Assembly: GCF_014201115.1 (NCBI RefSeq)
Contig: NZ_JACHDO010000001.1
Location: forward strand, 4,216,001 to 4,280,000
Direction: 5' to 3'
Length of the DNA: 64,000 bases
From: Nocardiopsis metallicus
GTDB taxonomy: Bacteria; Actinomycetota; Actinomycetes; Streptosporangiales; Streptosporangiaceae
The number at the start of each line of letters is the position of its first letter. The first letter of the stretch is position 1. Both the position numbers and the translations under genes were made by a program. The notes below the pieces were generated by a model. That model saw only the letters and a list, made by a program, of their open reading frames with translations. It did no database searches and had not been told where the DNA came from. Positions 1 to 9,100 of this stretch are shown here, piece after piece.

Positions 1-56
1 ACCCGTAGGTTGCTCCGGCGGCGTCTTTTTCAGCCGTGTCTTTTCGGCAGTTCGGG

Positions 57-2066
57 TCAGTTCCCCGTCAGGTCCGCTTCCGGGTTCGTCTCACCCGCGT
101 CACCCTCGACCGGAGCGTTCGGCTCACCCTCGACCGGAACGTCCATCGGCAGCTCCGGGACCTCCTCGCCCAGAAGGCCCTCGCCCTCAGCGACCCCATG
201 GGCCAGACCGTTGAGGAAACTGGCCGCCGCGTTGACCGCGTACTGCTGCCACAGGCTCGTCTCGGGGTCGACCTCGGCGAGCACCGCGAAGGCGACGTCG
301 CCCTGGTAGCCCACGAACCAGTGCAGGGCGGTGTCGCCCTGCTCCGCACGGGCGGCCTGGCCGAAGACCTGCTCCTCGCCGACGTTCACCTCGGGGATGC
401 GCAGGCTCACCGCGTCGCGCAGCCCTTCCCGGACCACCTCCAGGTGGGCCTCGTCGAGCTCGTTGGTACCGGCCGGAGCAGGCCCCTCTTCCCGAACCAG
501 GGTGGGTCCGTGCCAGGAGCCGTCGGCGACAGCCCCCGCGGCCAGCGCCATGGAGAGCGGGCTCACCTGGACACCGTGGTCGCCCACCATCGCGGCGGCC
601 AGCTCGGCTTCGTCGGCATCGGCGATGTCAACCGCACCCGAGGAGACCGGCAGCGGAAGCTGCCATTCGGCACCCACGCCCAACTGGGTCGCGGCCTCGG
701 TGATCGCCCCGGCACCCACCTCCGACGCGACGTCCACGAAGCCGACCGTGCACAGGTAGGCCATGTTCCGCACCAGCGTGGGATTCTCCACGACGGAGCC
801 CCCACTGGGGTTGGTGAATGTCCGGTCACCGATCTCGGACTGCCAGCCGCAGGGCATCTCGCTGTCCGCGGTGACCGCGCCGCTGTCCAGGGCGGCCAGA
901 GCCGACACCATGGTGAACGCGCCACCCGGGGCGTAGGAACCGGTGAAGGCCCCGTCGTCGGTCACGCTGCCAGAAGCGTTGGCCGCGGCCAGGACCTCCC
1001 CGCTCGAGGTGTCGACCGCGACGATGTACCCATCACCGGGGACCGCCTCCAGGGCGCTCTCGGCCGCGTTCTGAACAGCCAGGTCCAGGGTGGTCTCGAT
1101 GCCGCCGCTGCGCACGCCCTCCCAGGACTCCAGGACGTCGGTCTGCTCGCCGTCCTCACCCAGGCTCACCACCTGTGTGGTGGCCGTACCGGCGAGCTCC
1201 TGCTGGAAGATGTTCTGCAGACCGCTCAGACCCACCGTGTCACCGGCCTGGTAGGGGCCGGCCACCCGCGACGAGACCCGGTGCTCCGCGGTGCCCGCGA
1301 CCTCGCCGAGCAGGAAGGGGGCGACCCGCGGCGAGAGGTTGACCTCGATCTCCTGCGTGTCGACGCCGGCGATGTTGCCGGCCTCACGCAGGAGGGAGTT
1401 GTCGGCGTCGCGCATGAGCACGAGCGGCTGGAACTGCTCGGGCGGGGCGGAGCGCACCCGGTTGAGCAGCGGGTCGGGGTCCTCGTCGAGGAGCTCGGCG
1501 AGCTCGGTGACGCCCGCTTCCTTGTCCTCCATGTCGGCGGGCAGCACCCCGAAGGCGGTGACGCTGTCCGCGGTGACCAGGGGCTCACCCGACCGGTCGA
1601 GGATCTGGCCGCGTTCCTCGATCTCGTAGCTGACGGCGAGGCGCTCGCCCTCGCCCAGCTCAGGGTGGATGACGCTCGGCGACCAGTCGATCTGCCAGCC
1701 CGCGGCACCATTGGTCAGGGACATCCGGCCGGTGTAGTTCCACATCGGGTCGCCGATGCCCAGGTCAGCGTTGACGCCGAACTCGGCGTTCGCGGTACCG
1801 CTCTCCGTGGCGATCTGCCCGAGGTCGAACCGGATGGAGGCGAGGTCGAGCTGGTCGTGTACGTCGGCCAGCGCCCGCTCCACCTCCGCCGGGTCACCGG
1901 TGGTGTGGCGGGCGGCCTCGGCGTAGTTCCCGTCCTGCCAGGCGAGCAGGAAGGACCTGACAGCCACCTCCGGGCTGGGGTGGGTCGTACACGCCGCGAG
2001 ACTCAGGGCGACGATCAGGCCACTGCTGACGGCCGCGATCCTGCGGCCGAGGGGACGGGGGGACAC
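57..2066 (-). CDS. PBP-like lipoprotein (MecA-N/PBP-dimer/transpeptidase fold) with degenerate active site
   Basis: The protein has the layout of a class B penicillin-binding protein: a lipoprotein signal (lipobox LAAC, Cys about residue 26), an NTF2-like MecA N-terminal domain (about 30-135), a PBP-dimer motif (RGQILDRSGEPL, about 153-164) and a transpeptidase-like domain to the C-terminus. Where family members have SxxK this protein reads GAFT in the context YAPGGAFTMV; SxN reads LCT; KTG reads QAAR before AEQGD. Serine, lysine and the third-motif lysine are therefore all missing, so acylation is unlikely and a structural or decoy role is inferred. I chose the GTG at 2066 because AAGGA lies 9 nt upstream; a GTG at 2102 is in frame but has no ribosome-binding site. 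The gene lies downstream of smpB on the same strand. Confidence 0.8.
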   Translation of the reverse strand: MSPRPLGRRIAAVSSGLIVALSLAACTTHPSPEVAVRSFLLAWQDGNYAEAARHTTGDPAEVERALADVHDQLDLASIRFDLGQIATESGTANAEFGVNADLGIGDPMWNYTGRMSLTNGAAGWQIDWSPSVIHPELGEGERLAVSYEIEERGQILDRSGEPLVTADSVTAFGVLPADMEDKEAGVTELAELLDEDPDPLLNRVRSAPPEQFQPLVLMRDADNSLLREAGNIAGVDTQEIEVNLSPRVAPFLLGEVAGTAEHRVSSRVAGPYQAGDTVGLSGLQNIFQQELAGTATTQVVSLGEDGEQTDVLESWEGVRSGGIETTLDLAVQNAAESALEAVPGDGYIVAVDTSSGEVLAAANASGSVTDDGAFTGSYAPGGAFTMVSALAALDSGAVTADSEMPCGWQSEIGDRTFTNPSGGSVVENPTLVRNMAYLCTVGFVDVASEVGAGAITEAATQLGVGAEWQLPLPVSSGAVDIADADEAELAAAMVGDHGVQVSPLSMALAAGAVADGSWHGPTLVREEGPAPAGTNELDEAHLEVVREGLRDAVSLRIPEVNVGEEQVFGQAARAEQGDTALHWFVGYQGDVAFAVLAEVDPETSLWQQYAVNAAASFLNGLAHGVAEGEGLLGEEVPELPMDVPVEGEPNAPVEGDAGETNPEADLTGN

Positions 2067-2129
2067 CTTATGTGTTCCTTTCAGGCGCCCCGGCCGTGTC
2101 ACCCGGTGGGGACGACGACCGAGGAGTGC

Positions 2130-2594
2130 TCAACGACGGCGGCGAAGCGCGCGTTCCATGTCACGCTTGGCCTCGCGTTCGGCGATGGCATGGCGCTTGT
2201 CGTACTCACGCTTACCGCGAGCCAGAGCGATCTCGACCTTGGCTCGGCCGTCACTGAAGTACAGGGACAGCGGAACCAGCGTGCGCCCGGGCTCTCGGGT
2301 CTTGCCGATCAGCCGGGAGATCTGCTCGCGGTGCAGGAGTAGCTTACGTGATCTGCGGGCCGAGTGGTTGGTCCAGGTGCCCTGTGAGTACTCCGGGATG
2401 TGCACGCCTTCGAGCCACACCTCACCGTCGTGGATGTGCGCGAAGCCGTCCACGAGCGAGGCGCGCCCCTCTCTGAGGGACTTCACCTCGGTACCGGTCA
2501 GGACCATACCGGCCTCGTAGGTCTCGTCGAGGTGGTATTCGTGCCGGGCCCGGCGGTTCTGGGCGATCAGCTTCCGCCCGGTTTCCTTGGCCAC
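2130..2594 (-). CDS. smpB: SsrA-binding protein SmpB
   Basis: SmpB binds tmRNA (ssrA) and brings it to stalled ribosomes for trans-translation. The 154-aa length is normal for the family. The N-terminus (MAKETGRKLIAQNRRARHEY), the TGTEVKSLREG segment and the basic C-terminal tail (KRDMERALRRRR) are diagnostic. The start is an ATG with AAGGGA about 9 nt upstream. It follows ftsX on the same strand, with a strong hairpin in between, so it may be transcribed from its own promoter. No tmRNA gene is visible next to it in the window. Confidence 0.97.
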   Translation of the reverse strand: MAKETGRKLIAQNRRARHEYHLDETYEAGMVLTGTEVKSLREGRASLVDGFAHIHDGEVWLEGVHIPEYSQGTWTNHSARRSRKLLLHREQISRLIGKTREPGRTLVPLSLYFSDGRAKVEIALARGKREYDKRHAIAEREAKRDMERALRRRR

Positions 2595-2614
2595 GGTTGT
2601 ATCCCTTCATACGT

Positions 2615-2642
2615 CCGGGGGGCCACGCGTGTGGCCCCCCGG
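2615..2642 (-). terminator. Hairpin between ftsX and smpB
   Basis: A perfect 12-bp GC-rich stem (2615-2626 with 2631-2642, 4-nt loop GCGT) sits just after the ftsX stop and before smpB. There is no U-tract, as is common in actinobacterial terminators. It could end ftsEX transcripts or attenuate read-through into smpB. Confidence 0.6.
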
Positions 2643-2676
2643 TACCCGGCGCCCGCCCGTGTCCGGCGGTGACCCG

Positions 2677-3588
2677 TCAGACCTTCAGGTAGCGGCGCAG
2701 GGTGAGGAACGAGGTCACGGTGCACAGGAGCACACCGAGGATCATCGATACGCCGATGACGTACAGCAGTGCGCCAGTGCCCAGTGCCACGTCGAACTGG
2801 AACCAGTCCTCGATCTGGGTGAGCAGCGTGAACCTGGTGGCCACGATGAACCCGGACGCGATCACACCACCGACCAGACCGGCGATGGCGCCCTCCAGGA
2901 GGAAGGGCAGCTGGATGTAGAAGTTCGACGCGCCGACCAGGCGCATGATGCCGGTCTCCCGGCGGCGGCTGTAGGCCGACAGCCGGATGGTGTTGCCGAT
3001 CAGCAGCGCGGCGGCGGCCAGCTGGACGCCGGCGACCACCAGGGCTGCCCACTTGAGCCCGTCGAGCAGTCCGAAGAACTGTTCGAGGACGCGCTGGTCG
3101 TTGGAGACGGAGTCGACGCCGGACGCACCGTCGACAGCCGCGCGCACGGTGTCGTAGTGGTCGGGGTTGGTGAGCTGCACCCGGTAGTTCTCCGGGATGT
3201 CACCCTCCTGCGCGGCCTCGGCGAGCGCCTCGTTCGAGGAGCCGATGCGCTCCTGGAAGTCGGCCCAGGCCTCGGCGGCGGTCAGGTAGCGGTAGTCCTC
3301 GACCTCGGACAGCGAGTCCAACTGCGCTTCGAGGGCGTTGCGGTCTTCCTCTGTCGCTGCGCCGTTCTCCTGGCAGGCCGCGGTCGGCGAGATCTCGTTG
3401 CACATGTAGATGGTCAGCGTGATCCGCTGGTCCCAGTAGTTGCGCATCTCGGAGACCTGCTGGTTGACCAGCAGACCGGCACCGAACAAGGCGAGGGAGA
3501 TGGCCACCGTCGTGATGACGGCGATGGTCATCGTCAGGTTGCGACGTAGACCGATCCACGTCTCGGAGAGAACGAATTGTGCTCGCAT
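2677..3588 (-). CDS. ftsX: Cell-division ABC transporter permease-like FtsX
   Basis: FtsX is the membrane subunit of FtsEX, which couples ATP hydrolysis to activation of peptidoglycan hydrolases at the division site. The 303-aa product has a first membrane segment (about 20-42), an extracellular domain (about 45-175, containing the Cys pair CNEISPTAAC typical of actinobacterial FtsX), and three further membrane segments with the conserved stretch RRRETGIMRLVGASNFYIQL. The start ATG lacks a strong ribosome-binding site. The gene is separated from ftsE by 125 bp, unlike the overlapping arrangement common in other bacteria. Confidence 0.95.
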   Translation of the reverse strand: MRAQFVLSETWIGLRRNLTMTIAVITTVAISLALFGAGLLVNQQVSEMRNYWDQRITLTIYMCNEISPTAACQENGAATEEDRNALEAQLDSLSEVEDYRYLTAAEAWADFQERIGSSNEALAEAAQEGDIPENYRVQLTNPDHYDTVRAAVDGASGVDSVSNDQRVLEQFFGLLDGLKWAALVVAGVQLAAAALLIGNTIRLSAYSRRRETGIMRLVGASNFYIQLPFLLEGAIAGLVGGVIASGFIVATRFTLLTQIEDWFQFDVALGTGALLYVIGVSMILGVLLCTVTSFLTLRRYLKV

Positions 3589-3630
3589 GATCTGTTAAAG
3601 GTCCATCCTTCGGGGCTTCGCCGTGCCGGT

Positions 3631-3681
3631 GGTCTCGCGATCGCCCGTTGTCTCGCGGCCGTCCGATTGTCTCGCGGTCGC
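3631..3681. repeat. Three imperfect direct repeats between ftsE and ftsX
   Basis: The core TCTCGCG followed by A or G recurs three times at about 20-bp spacing (TGGTCTCGCGATCGCCCG, TTGTCTCGCGGCCGTCCGA, TTGTCTCGCGGTCGCC). It fills much of the ftsE-ftsX gap. The function is unknown; it could be a small duplication or a regulatory or RNA-processing site. Confidence 0.6.
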
Positions 3682-3713
3682 CGACCGACCGCCCGGCGAC
3701 GACGTGCCAGAGG

Positions 3714-4403
3714 TCAGTACGCCTGGCCGTAGACGCCGCGCGTCTGGTCGCGCACTACCAAGCCCTCTTCAAGCTCGATCACGCGCTTGCGCATGGAGTC
3801 GACGATGGCGGCGTCGTGGGTCGCCATGACGACGGTGGTGCCCGTGCGGTTGATTCGGTCCAGCACCTTCATGATGCCGATGGAGGTAGCCGGGTCGATG
3901 TTTCCGGTGGGCTCGTCGGCCAGCAGGATCTGCGGGCGGTTGACGAAGGCGCGGGCGATGGCCACGCGCTGCTGCTCACCACCGGAGAGCTCTCCGGGCA
4001 TACGACCGGCCTTGCCTTCGAGGCCGACGAGCTCGACGACCTCGGGCACGACCTTGCGGATGAACCGTCGGGGCTTGCCGATGACCTCCAGCGCGAAGGC
4101 GACGTTCTCGAAGACGTTCTTGTTCGGCAGCAGACGGAAGTCCTGGAAGACGCATCCGATGCGGCGGCGCAGGTGCGGAACCTTCCAGTTCGAGAGCTTG
4201 GCGAGGTCCTTGCCCGCGACGTGCACGTGCCCGGAGTTGGGCTTCTCCTCCTTCAGCACCAGCCGGAGGAAGGTCGACTTGCCCGAGCCGGACGGGCCGA
4301 CCAGGAAGACGAACTCGCCCTTGTCCACGTCGATGGAAACACCGTCGAGCGCGGGGCGCTTCTGAGTCGGGTACAGCTTGGTGACGTTATCGAAGTGGAT
4401 CAC
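3714..4403 (-). CDS. ftsE: Cell-division ATP-binding protein FtsE
   Basis: FtsE is the cytoplasmic ATPase of FtsEX. The 229-aa protein carries a Walker A GPSGSGKST (about 36-44), a Q-loop region, the ABC signature LSGGEQQRVAIARAF (about 139-153), a Walker B ILLADEPTGNIDP (about 159-171) and the switch His in MATHD. The start is a GTG without a clear Shine-Dalgarno. It is first in the ftsE-ftsX unit; the 389-bp region upstream separates it from prfB. Confidence 0.96.
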   Translation of the reverse strand: MIHFDNVTKLYPTQKRPALDGVSIDVDKGEFVFLVGPSGSGKSTFLRLVLKEEKPNSGHVHVAGKDLAKLSNWKVPHLRRRIGCVFQDFRLLPNKNVFENVAFALEVIGKPRRFIRKVVPEVVELVGLEGKAGRMPGELSGGEQQRVAIARAFVNRPQILLADEPTGNIDPATSIGIMKVLDRINRTGTTVVMATHDAAIVDSMRKRVIELEEGLVVRDQTRGVYGQAY

Positions 4404-4792
4404 AGGCGCATCACAAGGCTCTCGAAGGTATGGGCACCCGGCGGATCGAGCTCCGCACGGGATCGTACCGGCCGCATGGCCACCGACAGTTTAGAGGGGA
4501 CAGGAGCCCGGATTGTCCAGGTCCCGTCGCACCCGCGAGATCTGTGGAGATCAGAGCACTATCGGACAACAGCCACGAGCATATCGGAGGTGTCAACCGA
4601 TGATAACGTTCACATATAGTAGTTTCGGTAAAACTGCGGAGACGTGGGCGTCACCATTGGGATACGAGGGCGCCTCAGCGCGAGTTCGCTCACCCTGGGT
4701 CCCCCACCCGCGACCGGGCGTGTCCCCGCCCGCGCGGGCGGGGACAGCACACGACGGCGACGGGGACACAAGCGCGGGGAGAACTGCGCAGG
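4404..4792. other. Intergenic region prfB-ftsE (ftsE leader/promoter region)
   Basis: A 389-bp gap with no credible gene. It holds the prfB terminator (4721-4746) and a relatively AT-rich patch (about 4580-4640) that probably contains the ftsE promoter. I could not assign -35/-10 boxes with confidence. Confidence 0.5.
4721..4746 (-). terminator. prfB terminator hairpin
   Basis: A perfect 11-bp stem TGTCCCCGCCC (4721-4731) pairs with 4736-4746 around a GCGC loop. It lies about 50 bp past the prfB stop and has no U-tract. Confidence 0.65.
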
Positions 4793-5911
4793 TCAGCTCT
4801 GCTCGTTCTTCTCCCGGCTGCGCATCCACCGGATCTCGGCGTCGATGAAGGCGTCGATCTCGCCGTCCAGGACACCCGAGGTGTTACCGGTCTCGGCGCC
4901 GGTCCGCACGTCCTTGACGCTCTGGTAGGGGTGCAGCACGTAGTTGCGCATCTGGGTGCCCCAGCTGCTCACCGAGTCGCCGCGGATCTCGTCCAGGGCG
5001 GCCTGCTCCTCCAGCCGCTTGCGGGCCAGGAGCTTGGCCTGGAGCATCGTCATCGCGGTCGCCTTGTTCTGCAGCTGCGAACGCTCGTTCTGGCAGGAGA
5101 CCACGATGCCGGTGGGCAGGTGGGTGATGCGCACCGCGGAGTCCGTGGTGTTGACGCCCTGACCGCCGGGGCCGCTGGAGCGGTACACGTCCACCCTCAG
5201 CTCGGTCTCGTCGATGTCGACGTGGTCGCTCTGCTCCACCATCGGGACGACGTCCACGCCCGCGAACGAGGTCTGGCGCCGGTTCTGGTTGTCGAAGGGC
5301 GAGATGCGCACCAGCCGGTGGGTGCCGTGCTCGCCCCTCAGGGTGCCGTAGGCGAAGGGCGACTTGACGGCGAACGAGGTGGACTTGATGCCCGCCTCCT
5401 CCGCGTAGGAGGTCTCGTAGACCTCCGTGGGATATCCGTGCCGTTCCGCCCAGCGCAGGTACATGCGCTGGAGCATCTGCGCCCAGTCGGCGGCGTCGAC
5501 GCCGCCCGCCTGGGAGTTGATGGTGACAATGGCTTCGCTCTCGTCGTGCGGCCCGTTGAGGAGCGTGCGCACCTCCAGCTCACCGATCTCCTTGCGGAGC
5601 TGCTCGAGCTCACGGTCGGCCTCGGTCCTGGTGTCGGCGTCGTCCTCGGCCTCGGCGAGCTCGAAGAGCACACCGAGGTCGTCGAGGCGCTGCTCGATGC
5701 CGTTGACCTTGTTGACCATGGACTCCAGGCTGGAGAGCTTGCGTGTCACCTTCTGCGCGTTGCCCTGGTCGGCCCACAGCTCGGGGTCCGCGGACTGCTC
5801 ACGCAGTTCGGCGATCTGGGTCTGCATCGCCTCCAGGTCCAACACGGCGGTCACACTCGCCAGGGTCGCCGCGAGTTCCTTGATCTTCTCTGCTGGGTCC
5901 AGTTCTGCCAC
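4793..5911 (-). CDS. prfB: Peptide chain release factor 2
   Basis: RF2 terminates translation at UGA and UAA. The 372-aa protein shows the codon-recognition tripeptide SPF (in RISPFDNQNRRQT) and the catalytic GGQ (in SSGPGGQGVNTTDS), so it is RF2 rather than RF1. I set the start at the GTG at 5911 (VAELDPAEKIKEL) because it matches the N-terminus of actinobacterial RF2; a GTG at 5950 would add 13 residues and neither has a good ribosome-binding site. No in-frame UGA frameshift site of the E. coli type is present. It lies upstream of ftsE, the usual actinobacterial order. Confidence 0.95.
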   Translation of the reverse strand: MAELDPAEKIKELAATLASVTAVLDLEAMQTQIAELREQSADPELWADQGNAQKVTRKLSSLESMVNKVNGIEQRLDDLGVLFELAEAEDDADTRTEADRELEQLRKEIGELEVRTLLNGPHDESEAIVTINSQAGGVDAADWAQMLQRMYLRWAERHGYPTEVYETSYAEEAGIKSTSFAVKSPFAYGTLRGEHGTHRLVRISPFDNQNRRQTSFAGVDVVPMVEQSDHVDIDETELRVDVYRSSGPGGQGVNTTDSAVRITHLPTGIVVSCQNERSQLQNKATAMTMLQAKLLARKRLEEQAALDEIRGDSVSSWGTQMRNYVLHPYQSVKDVRTGAETGNTSGVLDGEIDAFIDAEIRWMRSREKNEQS

Positions 5912-6109
5912 GGAACCCAGTGTAGGACCCAGTGAAGGGGCAAACCCCACCCGCGGCCGCCGCGGCGCCGCCGAACCGGCACCCGGCAGCTCCCCGCACC
6001 ACGCTCCGCGACTGCCCCGGGCAGGCCCGGAGGGGCGCAGGGTCCTGAACTGCTCCCCGCACGCCCCTCCGGCTCGTCCCGCGTGTCCCGGGCCCAGGGC
6101 CCGCCGCCC

Positions 6110-9100
6110 CTAGTCGACCAGGGAGCGGATCGACCGCAGCGCCACCGACAGGGTGGCCAGGTCGAAGCGCTCGTTCTCCTGGATCTCCGAGAGCGTGATC
6201 CCGGCGCGCTGCACCGCGGTCTCGTTCTGCTCGGCCCACTCGGCGATCAGCTCGGCGTTGGACTCGGCCGAACCCGACTCCAGGACGCGACTGGTCAGGT
6301 CCGCGTGCGCCGTGTACAGGTCGTCGCGCAGCGCCGAACGAGCCATCGTGCCCCAGCGGTCGTCCCGCGGCAGGTCGATGATCCGCTCACGCCACCAGCT
6401 GATGTTGAACCGGTCGGCCAGCTCGAAGTACAGGCTGGCGACCCGGCCCACCGGCTGGCCGGTGCGGTGCGCGATCTCCACCAGGTCCAGGGTGGAGTAG
6501 GCGGGCACCATGACCGCGATCCGCTCGGCCAGCCCGGCGGGCACGCCCAGCGAGGTGTAGCGGTCCCGGCGCTCCTCGAAGGCCTCCCGGTCCCGGCCGC
6601 GCAGCAGATCGTGGAGCTGGGGCAGTACCTCCCCCACTCCCTCGGCGAAGAAGCCGATCTCACTGCTGAGGTCGAAGGGGAAGGTGCGGCTGCGCAGCAG
6701 CCACCGGGCGGAGCGCTCGGCGAGCTTGCGGATCTCCAGTAGCAGCAGCAGCTGGCTGTCCACGGAGATCTCGTGGTCCAGCTCCTCGATCTCGCCCCAG
6801 AACTTGGGCAGGCCGAGGACCTCCTGGGTCACCAGGTAGGCGCGGGCGATGTCCGCGGCGCTGGAGCCCAGCTCCTCGTTGAGGCGGAACGCGTAGGTGA
6901 TCCCGGACCGGTTGACCATCTGGTTGGTCACCTGGTTGACGATGATCTCCCGGCGCAGCGGGTGCGAGGCCACCTCGTCGGCGAAGCGGTCCGAGCGCAG
7001 CGGCGTCGGGAAGTAGTCCGTCAGGGTCGACGCCAGGTAGGGGTCGTCGGCCAGGTCGGACAGGCCGATCTGCTCCTTGAGGCTGATCTTGGTGTAGGAG
7101 AGCAGCGTCGCGAACTCGGGGCCGGTCAGCCCCTTGCCCTGGGAGCGCCGCTCGGCGATCGCCTTGTCGGAGGGCAGGTCCTCCTGCTTGCGCTTGAGGA
7201 CCTTGGTGCGCTCCAGGTGGCGCATGTAGCGGCCGTGGACGTGCAGCATCTCGTGGGTCTGCTTGCGCGCGGCGGCCAGCACGGTGTTCTGGGCGTAGTT
7301 GTTGTCCAGGACCAGCGAGGCGACCTCGTCGGTCATGTCGATGAACAGCTGGTCGCGGTCGGCCTGGGCCAGCTCGCCGGCCCGTACCTCGCGATCCAGC
7401 ATGATCTTGATGTTGACCTCGTGGTCGGAGGTGTCCACACCGGCGGAGTTGTCGATGAAGTCACTGTTGACCCGGCCGCCCTCGCGGGCGAACTCGATCC
7501 GGGCGGGCTGGGTCAGGCCCAGGTTTCCGCCTTCGCCGACCACCTTCACCCGCAGCTGGGTGGCGTCCACGCGGACCTGGTCGTTGGCCTTGTCGCCCAC
7601 CTCGGCGTGGGTCTGGCCGCTGGCCTTGACGTAGGTGCCGATGCCGCCGTTCCAGAGCAGGTCCGCCGGCGCGGTGAGCACGTGCTGGATGAGCTCGTTC
7701 GGGGTGAGCGCGGTGACGCCGTCCTCGATGCCCAGAACCTCGCGCACCTGCGGGGTGATCGGGATGGACTTGGCCGTGCGCGGGTGCACGCCGCCGCCCT
7801 CGGAGATCAGGTCGGCGGAGTAGTCCTCCCAGGTGCTCCGCGGGAGGCGGAACACGCGTTCGCGCTCGGCCCAGGAGACGGCGGGGTCCGGGTTCGGGTC
7901 GAGGAAGACGTGCCGGTGGTCGAAGGCGGCGACCAGCTTGATCTGCTTGGACAGCAGCATGCCGTTGCCGAAGACGTCACCGGACATGTCGCCGATACCG
8001 ACGACGGTGAAGGGCTCTTCCTGGACGTTGACGCCCATCTCGCGGAAGTTGTACTTGACCGACTCCCAGGCGCCGCGGGCGGTGATGCCCATCGCCTTGT
8101 GGTCGTAGCCGACCGAGCCGCCGCTGGCGAAGGCGTCGCCCAGCCAGAAGCCGCGCTCCTTGGAGATGCCGTTGGCGATGTCGGAGAAGGTCGCGGTGCC
8201 CTTGTCGGCGGCGACCACCAGGTAGGAGTCGTCGCTGTCGTGCAGGACGGTGCGCTCGGGGTGCACGATCCGGCCGTCGACGAGGTTGTCGGTGACGTCC
8301 AGCAGGGCGCTGATGAACTGCTTGTAGCAGGAGACGACCTCGGCCATCACCTCCTCGCGGCCGCCGCCCGCGGGCAGGCGCTTGCAGACGAACCCGCCCT
8401 TGGCGCCGCTGGGCACGATCACGGAGTTCTTGACCATCTGCGCCTTGACCAGGCCGAGGATCTCGGTCCGGAAGTCCTCGAACCGGTCCGACCAGCGCAG
8501 GCCGCCGCGGGCCACGGAGCCGAAGCGCAGGTGGACGCCCTCCACGCGCGGCGAGTAGACGTACATCTCGAACCGGGGCCGCGGGTGCGGCAGGTCCGGG
8601 ATCTCCTGCGGGTTGAGCTTGAACACCAGGCGGCCTTGGGAGCCGTGCTGGTAGTGGTTGGTGCGCAGGGTGGCCCGGATGACCGCCAGGAACGAACGCA
8701 GGATGCGGTCGTGGTCCAGGCTGGCCACGGCCTCCAGCGCGCTCTCGATCTTGGCCACGAGGGTCCCGGCGCGCTCGTCGCGGCCCTCGTCGGGCTGGTC
8801 CGGGTCGAAGCGGGCCTCGAAGAGCTCCACGAGCAGGTTGGCGATCCCGACGTTGGCGACCAGGACGTCGGCCAGGAAGTCGGGGGTGAAGGTGGAACCG
8901 GTCTGCCGCAGGTACTTGGCGTAGGCGCGCAGGACGGTGAGCTGGCGCCAGTCCAGTCCGGCCCGCACCACCAGGGCGTTGAACCGGTCGGACTCGCCCA
9001 GGTCGCGCCAGGAGGCGTCGAAGGCGTCCTCGAAGAGCGACTTGAGGCGGGCCGGGGACAGGTCGGAGGCTTCCAGCGGGCCGAGGCCGAAGTCGTAGAT

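Noticed and set aside
2103..2660. tmRNA (ssrA) next to smpB
   Set aside because: Looked for the tRNA-like ends and tag frame around smpB; the flanks are the PBP-like gene and a hairpin followed by ftsX.
4793..5950. Programmed frameshift in prfB
   Set aside because: The gene is open throughout with no internal UGA after a slippery CUU, as in other actinobacteria.
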